This document shows positions 1 to 11,479 of a stretch of 11,786 nt of DNA, piece by piece; positions within the stretch are counted from its first letter, which is position 1, and every line of letters begins with the position of its first letter. Below the pieces are notes generated by a model. That model worked only from the letters and a program-made list of their open reading frames with translations. It was not told the DNA's origin and searched no databases. A program made the position numbers and the translations under genes. Source of the DNA: Spirogloea muscicola (Eukaryota; Streptophyta; Zygnematophyceae; Spirogloeales; Spirogloeaceae); NCBI GenBank assembly GCA_009602725.1, contig WELB01000006.1:903678-915463 (forward strand), given 5' to 3'.

Positions 1-44
<44 letters not shown>
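1..44. repeat. CCG trinucleotide microsatellite in the 5' leader of the acyl-CoA oxidase gene
   Basis: A perfect period-3 CCG tract runs from the first base of the window to about position 44, so it may extend further left. It lies about 130 nt upstream of the first ATG. A similar tract lies just upstream of the kinase start on the other strand. It is probably leader or promoter-proximal DNA; the transcription start cannot be seen. Confidence 0.9.
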
Positions 45-48
<4 letters not shown>

Positions 49-175
49 GGATTCTCACGCGGGCGGCGACTCGACGCCCTCGCCTCTTCCTTGGTGGAGC
101 ACACCAGTGCCTCCGGCCTTCGGCTCGTCGCCCTCTCACACGCTTGGCGCCCGCCCGCCACTCCCAGCCCCCGCC

Positions 176-3100
176 ATGGAGTCCGGCTCCAGCCGGGCTG
201 CCAGGCGCTCCGCCATGCTGGCGCAGCACTTTGCCCAGCAGCAGCGCTCCCCCTCTCCATCGCAGCTCGAGGTGACGCAGTGCCTGAACTACGTCTCGCC
301 CGAGGAAGCGGCAGGTGGGCGTTCTTGGCCGAGGTCTCAGACAGGACTGATCCTCGTTCACGACATGCTCCACCCTCTCCGCGCTGACGGGCAGCAGAGT
401 CTCTCTTTCTGCAGTAGCTTTCGCTTTCACCTATGCGCCGCTCTCACCTGCTGCTGTAAGTGCTGAATGGACAGACTTTATTGTAGAAAGTTACCGGCTT
501 GCTGCACACGCTCGAGCATCTGACTGCTGCTGCTAGAGCGCTTGATTCTGGTTCCAGGTTCTCCGAGCTTTGACCCAAGGCAGCTCCAGAAACTCTTGGA
601 TGCACACAACATTGAGACAAGGGCTGAGATATATGAACTTATCAAGAACAACAAGGTCTTCTGGCCCAACAAGGACGCCAAGGTACCCAAGCAGATGCGG
701 GGCTGTTGCCTGTCGACACTGTCAATTGGTTAGGTCATGTGATGACTGCTTGAGAGTGAGCAGCAAATTGCGTGGGCCCGCAGAGCTAAACGAATCTGCT
801 GTGTAGATAGGTCCTGCAACAGCTCCAGCAAGGGGTGGGCTTGACATGCTTGCCTGGTATATACTCAGATTGGAGGGCAACTTTACACGGCAATGGACTA
901 CAATACCACTAAGGAGGATCAGAGGAATGCCACGTTTGACCGCATCCTCTTCCTCCGGGATCGTGGCCATTTCAAGGTGAAGGCCTGCTGCCAACCGTGG
1001 TGCTCATTGACCCTGCAACTGGCCAGGCCTTGGGGCATGACCTCATGCCTCCATAAGGACGTATCAACGAAGTGCCCTCGAACAGATCTCTCCCTCGTTG
1101 CTTGTGCTTATGTGGGTGGTGATGCAAATCAATTTGCAGGGGTGGTTGACCAGTGATGATCCTAGAGAGATAGGAAAGAAGGTTGCAATGCACGAGGCGC
1201 TGGGCGTGTATGACCACTCCATAGGTGTCAAAATCGGCGTGCACATCCACCTCTGGTCAGTATGCAAGCGTCGTCTTAAGCAGACCCCTAGCATCCACTG
1301 CCTTGCAGGAGTGGCTCACCAACGATGATTATGATGATGTCTTGAGAAAGGCGGCAATGTTTGAGGCTGTATCTGTCTACGATCACTCCATGGGAATAAA
1401 GCTCGGTGTCCACATTCACCTTTGGTGAGTCTTGCTGTAGTGTGTAAGATGAGAGACCAGGTCATAGCTGCTCCAGGCCACCGCTGTAGTTGTCTAATTA
1501 CCAAGGGAAAGGGCACAGAGCTCGATGGTGCTGTAGGTGTCCATCTTATGCCCCAGCTGAGTCTCTATTGAGCATGTAGAGCTTAAATGGTGCAGGGGAG
1601 GTGCTGTTAAGTACCTGGGGACAAAGAGGCACCATGACAAGTGGTTGAAAAGGACCGAGGATTATGACGTCGCCGGATGCTTTGCTCTAACCGAGCTCGG
1701 TCATGGAAGCAATGTGAGAAAAGCACGCCTAGCTAGCTCCGCTGACATCTTTGCTGCACGATCTTCAGAAGACGGCTCTGCACTTGGCATGTTGTCCTTC
1801 TCAGAATCAGTAACCAATTGATCGCTACTTATTGGTGTGCGTAGCAACTCTGAGACTGCCATGAGTCCCAGCCTGTAGCAATGGTTTCATGCAATCTCAG
1901 TGAATAATGTATGATGAGCTTTTATACTCATACTTTGCAGGTGAGAGGAATTGAGACTGAAGCGACTTATGATACCGGCACTCAGGAATTCGTAATCAAC
2001 ACGCCCTGTGAGACTGCTCAGAAGTATTGGATTGGAGGGGCGGCTCAGGCAAGTGGTCAAGTCGCACCTCCCCCCGTTCACGTGATGAGTCAGGGGGTTA
2101 GGGAGGGAGGGAGGTGGAGGGGTTTCTGTATTGTTTGGTTTCATTCCACTGTTCAATCAGGCTTGGTGTTTTTGACTTGAACCAGTCAGACTTCCTGCGT
2201 GGATAGCTATCACTTCGTCTTCAAGCTTCAGCTTCCAAACGGATACAGAGAAGCATGACTGCTGCTGTGAAGTTGTGACAAACATTTCCCTGCTCACTTG
2301 ACCTACAGCACGCGAATATGACCGTCTGCTTTGCACAACTGCACATCGAGGGCAAAAATCAGGGCGTTCATGCGTTTGTTGTTCCCTTGCGGAACCATCA
2401 AGGGCAGCCGATGCCCGGCATCCGCATAGCTGACTGTGGCCACAAGATTGGTCTGAACGGGGTTGATAACGGTCGCATCTGGTGAGCACTTGTGCCCCTG
2501 GCTGGTCACATTGCTTCTTTAGTGCGACATCAGAAGCAAGGCTCTTGGCTTGGCAGCTGTATCCGTAGGAGCAGACTGGCTTGTGAGTCAATCTCTGTAT
2601 CGTGTGTTTCCTCTCGGCCGTTCCTGACGACAAGCAGTGGCCTGTCTAAATTCACAACAAATTGAAAGCCCTTAGCGTTGTTGTATATTGTGCAGGTTTG
2701 ACCATGTACGCATTCCTCGGGAGGCTTTGCTCAACAGGGTGGCAGATGTGAGTCCCGAGGGAAAGTACGAGAGTGCTATCAAGGACCCTGATCAGGTGCA
2801 TCACTGCTACATTCCTAGCTCTGTCTAGCAGCTCTCTTTAGCAGCTCCGTCTAGCACAAGATGCTTCTCCTGAAAGGAGCGCACCAAGTCACAATATTGG
2901 CATAGCAAGCACCAGGGAATCTGCAGAGATAGCAGATGTTCAAGTTGGTGCGGTTCACCTTTGCCACTTTTTATGTTCATAGAGGATGCAATGTCAAAGT
3001 TGCTATTACATAGAAGATTTTTTTTGTGTGGACTTACTTCGCGTATTCGTGTGACATTGATAGAGATTTGCAGCACTCATGGCCCCCTTGACAAGTGGCC

Positions 3101-5681
3101 GGGTAACAATTGCTATAAGTGCCATCAATCAGTGCAAGGTGCAAGCCCATGACTCTGTTTATTTGAGCGTATGTGCTATCAATGTAAAGGTTCAGGCTTC
3201 CTGTGCATGACACTATATGCATGTGGATACTTACAGTCTGTTCCTAATGTGGCAGATTGGGCTTGCAACTGCCCTTCGCTACTCTCTTTCTCGGCGTGCT
3301 TTTGCTCTCAAGCCTGATGCTCCTGAGGAGCTTCTCCTTGACTACCCTAGCCACCAGCGACGGCTTCTGCCGCTCTTAGCAAAGACGTAAGCTGTGCTGC
3401 GACAACAAAGTTGATTCGAGCCTGGGTTCTCACTTGCTCTCACCGTGCTCTTTGGGCTTCAGCACTCAAGGTATTAGCAAACAAAAGAATGATATACTGG
3501 TCCTCCATCAGTATGCTACTCTTTCTGACATAGTAAGCTGTTCTGAACTCTTTTGCAGGTATGCCATGAACTTCGCAAATAACAGTATGAAACTGTTATA
3601 TATAAGGAGACAACCTTCGGATGCCAAGGTTATCCACGTTCAGTCAAGTGGATACAAGGCCATGTTCTCGTGGCACATGCTCCGGACACTTCAGGTGAAA
3701 GGCTGAATCTTTGGCTAACCGCTAAAGGATACCCATTGGGTGTTATGCAGCGTCCTCTGTTACCCTGGGTAGTGCTACTGTTGTGCATATCTGGATCTCA
3801 CAATGTCCGAAGCTTGCCGTCACTTTGTATGGGACAGGAATGTCGTGAAGCATGTGGGGGAATGGGGATTGCTTCCAACAATCGTATTGGACAACTGAAA
3901 GCTGAGCATGACGTCATGTCTACCTTTGAGGGTGACAACAATGTGCTCATGCAGCAGGTCCTTTCTTTTCTGGACCACTCCTTAAGCACACAATCAGGGG
4001 CTTGCATGTCAGCTTTTCTGATGTCTGTGGTTTTTGTCAGATTCCCATTTGTTGTCATATTTGCCCTGCTGCTGTCATACTGGTTGTGGTCAAGTTTTGT
4101 CCATATATCCAGTGTCACTGTCTCTATTAAAGAAAAAGGCCAAAACCGGCACAAGTGAAAGACCCTCGGGGATGTACAGTATAGCTGTCATGACTTACAG
4201 GCCTGGCATTGTAAAGTCCTTGCACCATGACAATTGAGCTGCCTGCCTAACAGCCTTACCATGTTGCAGGTCAGCAAGGCAATGCTTGGTGATTACTTTG
4301 CAGCCAAGAAGGCTGGCAAGCCCATTGTGGGGCTTGGCATGGAGCACATGAATGGTCCTCGGCCTCAGATACCTGCTTCACTGGGCAGCTCGCAGCTGCG
4401 TGATCCGGAGTTGCAGGTGCGGGTGGTGCAGATCTGCGTCTCATTGTTCTCACTATTGCCTCAAGAAGGCTTTGTAACATCACTATTTGTTGCCTCGCAG
4501 CGTGATAAATCACTCTCTCCCTTGCCGGGTTTTTGTCCACGTTCATATTATCCATGAATATGTTATCCATTGTCCATATTATCAAGCAATTTGCAAGCAA
4601 CTAAGATTGTGTGATGCCATCTATGCACTGTGCACAAATGAAACCCACTGTGTGCAGCTTGTCTTATTTCAATTGAGAGAGAGAGATCTGCTGGAGCGCC
4701 TGGCTGGCGACATATCCCAGCGGCTGGGCAGGGGCACTGCCATGGTCGATGCTTTTAATGAGGTCAGGGTCGTTGATTTCCTCCTAGACTAATGGTTGGC
4801 GTGACACTGGTTGTCTGGAGTGGAGCTAGTTCTTCTCGTTCCTCTGTGGCCAACTTTGCCTAATTAAAAACCACAGGCACCCACAACTCAGGCAGGGGGC
4901 ACTTACAAGTTGAGTTCTGGTGCTGCAGAGCTACCAACTTGCTACGGACCTTGGGAAAGCCCATGCAGAGCGGGAGGTGCTCGAGGCTTGTAGTGCAGTT
5001 GTGAAGGCTCAATATCCTGGCCCTCTGAAGGTACCTCTTCTGGCTGCAGCTGCCAAGCATCAGAAGCTGCCCTCTGGTGTCCTGGATATAAGAAGGCTTC
5101 TGAGTTTGGCAAAAGAAGTGCTGATTGTGCGGGTGTTATTACTTGATGCAGGAGTTGCCAGCGGTCACCAGCTACAATGACCACGCTGATATTCGTGTTA
5201 TCTGTACCTTCTGTCTTGCAGGACGTCCTCGAGAACCTAAGCACATTGTATGCATTGGTCACAATAGATGAGGACGCAGTCTTCTTGAGGTACCTGGAGA
5301 AAGAATCTGCAAGCAAGCGCATGCTCTACATCTTGCTACTTGCAAATACATGCAACGTCGTCTGTGAGTTTTTGTGAGTTTGCTGTCTCTTCGACATCTG
5401 ACCATGCTGAAGGACTTCCATGTAATTTCAGATACGCGTACATCATGGCGGACCAAGCACAAGCCGTGCACCGGGAGGTGGCTGCTCTTTGCAATGATGT
5501 ACGGCCACACACATTCGGGCTGGTAGAGGCCTTTGGCCTGCCCCCTCACATGCTTGGTCCCATTGCCTTCGACTGGGTGGACTACAACAGCTGGCACAAC
5601 ACCCGTGAGGCTGCTTCCAGCGAGCAGCGCCGCAGGGCCAAGAACGTGAATGGCCACTCTGTTGCCGCATACGCTTCATGA
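176..5681 (+). CDS. ACX3: Peroxisomal acyl-CoA oxidase, plant ACX3 type (17 coding exons per mRNA, one duplicated)
   Basis: FAD-dependent acyl-CoA oxidase: it converts acyl-CoA to trans-2-enoyl-CoA and passes electrons to O2 giving H2O2, the first step of peroxisomal beta-oxidation. My exons: 176-314, 558-682, 869-976, 1140-1255 (4a) or 1309-1424 (4b), 1596-1713, 1941-2048, 2309-2481, 2696-2795, 3064-3138, 3256-3386, 3559-3694, 3838-3957, 4270-4416, 4658-4762, 4929-5030, 5222-5289, 5432-5681 (TGA 5679-5681). All phases close, giving 706 residues; Arabidopsis ACX3 is about 675. Visible motifs: TELGHGSN (195-202, FAD/substrate region), [17 protein letters not shown] (221-237, ACX3-type), [11 protein letters not shown] in exon 7, CGGMG (449-453) and TFEGDNN (472-478), whose Glu474 is the expected catalytic base. 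The start is the first ATG in the window and has good context. There is no C-terminal PTS1 (it ends AYAS); a PTS2-like nonapeptide is at residues 11-19. The tail is about 30 residues longer than in Arabidopsis. The symbol rests on remembered similarity to the plant protein. Confidence 0.93.
206..232 (+). other. ACX3: PTS2-like peroxisome targeting nonapeptide (residues 11-19)
   Basis: Codons 11-19 read RSAMLAQHF, which fits R-x-x5-H-F. It differs from the strict PTS2 consensus (R-L/I/Q-x5-H-L) at the second residue and ends in F. Arabidopsis ACX3, as I recall it, has RAHVLANHI at the same place and is a PTS2 protein. The position near the N-terminus and the lack of a PTS1 make this the likely peroxisomal import signal. 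The second-position Ser is the weak point. Confidence 0.6.
1140..1255 (+). other. ACX3: Alternative exon 4a of the acyl-CoA oxidase gene
   Basis: This 116-nt exon is preceded by an acceptor ending TTTGCAG and followed by donor GTCAGT. It starts in phase 0 after the Lys codon of exon 3 and ends with TG, the first two bases of a Trp codon completed by G1596. It encodes residues 125-163, beginning [14 protein letters not shown] and ending [16 protein letters not shown]. There is no stop in frame. It aligns without gaps to exon 4b: 24/39 residues and 74/116 bases identical. Of 23 complete codons that encode the same residue in both, 11 differ silently, which points to an old duplication with selection on both proteins. 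Confidence 0.87.
1256..1308 (+). other. ACX3: 53-nt spacer intron between alternative exons 4a and 4b
   Basis: It begins with donor GTCAGT and ends with acceptor CTTGCAG. At 53 nt it is by far the shortest intron in the gene; the others are 117 to 312 nt. A candidate branch region (CTTAAG, about 1275-1280) lies only some 20 nt from the donor. Such closeness is known in animals to prevent splicing of the two neighbours to each other. If 4a were joined to 4b, a TGA at 1343-1345 would end translation. Confidence 0.75.
1309..1424 (+). other. ACX3: Alternative exon 4b of the acyl-CoA oxidase gene
   Basis: This 116-nt exon has acceptor CTTGCAG and a strong donor GTGAGT. Its phases are identical to those of exon 4a, so either one can sit between exon 3 (ends 976) and exon 5 (starts 1596). 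It encodes [14 protein letters not shown] and ends [16 protein letters not shown]. It differs from 4a mostly in the first half (charge, and Phe for His in AMxEA), while the YDHS and GVHIHLW parts are held. The better donor suggests it may be the default choice, but this is inference. Confidence 0.92.
2049..2308 (+). other. ACX3: GC-AG intron (intron 6) of the acyl-CoA oxidase gene
   Basis: The donor is AG|GCAAGT and the acceptor CTACAG. This junction joins IGGAAQ to [10 protein letters not shown] in phase 0, as the family alignment requires, and no GT donor nearby gives that join. GC-AG introns typically keep an otherwise perfect donor consensus, as here. The intron also holds a C-rich stretch (2066-2076) followed by a G-quadruplex motif (2093-2122). 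Confidence 0.85.
2093..2122 (+). promoter_or_regulatory. G-quadruplex motif on the sense strand inside the GC-AG intron
   Basis: Runs of 5, 3, 3 and 3 G separated by TTA, A and A occupy 2093-2111, followed by GG, GG and GGGG up to 2122. This meets the G3N1-7 rule with very short loops, on the strand present in the pre-mRNA. It lies 44 nt downstream of the weak GC donor. A CCTCCCCCC run at about 2068-2076 could pair with the G-runs instead. The sequence motif is certain; a regulatory role is inference. Confidence 0.55.
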
Positions 5682-5838
5682 CCACTTCAAATAGCATGCC
5701 CTGCTGCGCGTGCTCGCAACCTGCCTGTGGAACAGCAGCATGGACACAATATTCAGCCACTTGGTGGTGTGACTTGGTGGTACGAGGGGATGTAGCGATG
5801 AGCATCCAGCATACAATGATGATATGAAATCTATACTG

Positions 5839-5868
5839 TGTAATATTTACTGCGACCCCACCTTGTAA
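5839..5868 (+). terminator. TGTAA polyadenylation signals of the acyl-CoA oxidase gene
   Basis: Two TGTAA motifs lie at 5839-5843 and 5864-5868, about 160 and 185 nt after the stop codon. TGTAA is the usual near-upstream polyadenylation element of chlorophyte nuclear genes, normally 10-20 nt before cleavage. They are the only plus-strand copies I found between the two genes. Confidence 0.65.
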
Positions 5869-6071
5869 CATTGATCACAGGTCTTGCTGTCATCAGCAAA
5901 GCTGATTAATTTGACCTCGCTATCCTGCAGCTCACTCTAAGCAGGCAAGCTGACTATGATTGGCAATGATTAACGGAATGCATTTAAGTATTCAGACAGC
6001 CAGCATCTTAATTTCTGTTGAAGCTCAGAAGGGCTTTGCAACACTGCACACGGTTTGGATGTTGAGCTCAT

Positions 6072-6076
6072 TTACA
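6072..6076 (-). terminator. TGTAA polyadenylation signal of the CDPK gene
   Basis: TTACA on the plus strand reads TGTAA on the minus strand, about 425 nt after the kinase stop codon. It is the first such motif I found downstream of that stop, so it is the likely poly(A) signal, implying a 3' UTR of roughly 440 nt. Confidence 0.5.
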
Positions 6077-6501
6077 ATGTAGTGGTCACCATTGGGTTTC
6101 GGAATATTCTCTAATAATCCAGAAAGCGGGGAATGTGCGCCGCCGCTTAGTGGCATGATTGCTATACCTGCACACTGAGACCGTCCAGGCCTATGGGCTG
6201 CTTTAGGCCATACTTTATGCCATATCTGCACCCCATCGGGTGCAGGCATGGGTGCAGGTTTGGCCTTGGGTTTCCATGCACATATGTCAGTCGACGCCCT
6301 AATGGCGCCAGCCGCCACTCCTTGCAGACCTAAGGCCTAATTGCCGAAGTAAAGAGGTCATCCAAGCTGCTCTGAGATTAACAGTGATAAAAAGGACATC
6401 TAGAATATGTTGGGCCAACAGTCTGTGTAGTCCAGTGAGCCATCCTGCTGTCCTCCTGGCTCCTCCTGCAGTGGCAGGGTCCCAACTGCTTGCTGTCTTG
6501 A

Positions 6502-10774
<4,273 letters not shown>

Positions 10775-10780
10775 GGGCCA

Positions 10781-10787
10781 TCATCTT

Positions 10788-10818
<31 letters not shown>

Positions 10819-10984
10819 GGGCGGCGCGCAGGGGCGGCGGGGCGTGGGGGAGGAGGCCGGCCATGGGGGGGCGGCGGCGACTGCGGGTGACCATGGAGGG
10901 AATGGATGCGGCTGCTGATCTAAAGAGTGCGGCTGTGATAATCGCCAGCCAGGTGCATACAATTGCCGTCTGGTATTCAGGCAT
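10781..10984 (-). other. Upstream ORF, 67 codons, in frame with the CDPK and ending three codons before its ATG
   Basis: ATG at 10984-10982 opens a frame that ends with TGA at 10783-10781. The next codons are TGG, CCC and then the kinase ATG (10774), so both share one frame. It has a hydrophobic stretch near its start (TAIVCTWLAIITAALF), a basic/proline part and a polyalanine run encoded by the GC-rich repeat. It may be a translated uORF or only chance: whether the transcript begins upstream of 10984 cannot be seen. It shows no family similarity that I recognise. Confidence 0.3.
10788..10818. repeat. CGG/CCG microsatellite next to the CDPK start codon
   Basis: A perfect period-3 tract of about ten units (CGG on plus, CCG in the kinase sense strand), followed by an imperfect GC-rich extension to about 10825. 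It sits 13 nt upstream of the kinase ATG, so it should be in the 5' UTR. In the upstream ORF frame it encodes polyalanine. Confidence 0.92.
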
Positions 10985-11176
10985 CAGTTAGAGAACCTTT
11001 ACGTGCTGACTCGTGGTCACTGAGCGGGTCAGCTTACATTATGTGATGTGATGAATCAGACTGGGCATGGTTACTGGGGCGGGGGGCCCTCCGGGATCCC
11101 AGTGACGGCCTCGTGGCCTGTTAACGGGCGCGCCGTCATCTCGCCGCCTCCAGGCTGCCAGGGAGAAGAAAGAGCC

Positions 11177-11217
11177 AGGGAGAAGAAGGAGAAAGAAGAA
11201 AGAAAGAAGAAAGAGAG
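11177..11217. repeat. 41-nt homopurine (GA-rich) tract
   Basis: Uninterrupted A/G from 11177 to 11217 on the plus strand, preceded by a further 14-purine run (11161-11174) after a CC break. It is about 400 nt upstream of the kinase start, as polypyrimidine on the kinase sense strand. Such tracts can form triplex DNA or bind GAGA-type factors. Confidence 0.85.
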
Positions 11218-11285
11218 CAAGCGCGGCCAGATTAACTGGTGGCTGGGAGAGGGAAGGGCTCGCCCAGTGAGGATGGGGGCTGGAA

Positions 11286-11479
11286 AAAGAGAAGTGCGCG
11301 CCCATAGAGAAGAGGGGCTGGCAAAGCCAGCCCAAAAAAAGAATGGACAATGTCCAAAGCCAAAGAAAGAGGAGCCGGAGAAAGGACTACACTACAAAGA
11401 GAAATGCGCGCCCATAGAGAAGAGGGGCTGGCAAAGCCAGCCCAAAAAAGAATGGACAATGTCCAAAGCCAAAGAAAGA
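11286..11479. repeat. Pair of about 85-bp direct repeats, each with two inverted repeats
   Basis: Copy 1 is 11286-11370 and copy 2 is 11396-11479, a 110-bp period with a 25-bp spacer. They differ by one substitution (11294 versus 11404) and one A in an A-run. Each copy has a perfect 8-bp stem GGGCTGGC-AAA-GCCAGCCC (11315-11333; 11425-11443), an A-run of 6-7, then the palindrome TGGACA-A-TGTCCA (11344-11356; 11453-11465). The one-base indel puts the two copies in different frames, so they are unlikely to be coding. Confidence 0.9.

Larger units (their letters stand above)
5682..6501. other. Convergent intergenic region with both 3' UTRs, no gene seen
   Basis: The plus-strand oxidase and minus-strand kinase genes end facing each other, with 820 nt between stop codons. 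It holds the plus-strand TGTAA signals (5839-5868) and one minus-strand TGTAA (6072-6076), so the predicted transcripts end about 200 nt apart. No conserved protein, tRNA or repeat was recognised; short open frames here have no family features. Confidence 0.7.

Noticed and set aside
2157-2633. 158-codon minus-strand open frame inside the acyl-CoA oxidase gene
   Set aside because: It is antisense to exon 7 and its flanking introns, has no family features, and the sense-strand exon is clearly conserved.
2817-2856. Short imperfect repeat of TCTAGCAGCTC units in intron 8 of the oxidase
   Set aside because: Only two to three degenerate units, with no link to splice sites; likely simple slippage.
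3064-3073. Alternative acceptor GCAG at 3070-3073 for exon 9, instead of TAG at 3061-3063
   Set aside because: It would shift the frame by 10 nt and remove the Arg-Phe pair after DPDQ that the family conserves.
5290-5377. Retention of the last intron of the oxidase, giving [11 protein letters not shown] and an early stop at CEFL
   Set aside because: The spliced form restores the conserved LRYAYI...[13 protein letters not shown] end. The retained form loses about 80 residues and gains no PTS1.
6025-6318. 97-codon minus-strand open frame in the convergent intergenic region
   Set aside because: No recognised motif, low-complexity Ala/Pro content, and it lies in the probable 3' UTR of the CDPK transcript. 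It overlaps the predicted poly(A) signal.
11286-11479. Repeats considered as a CRISPR-like array
   Set aside because: Only two copies of 85 bp with a 25-bp spacer, in a eukaryotic nuclear context with no cas genes.
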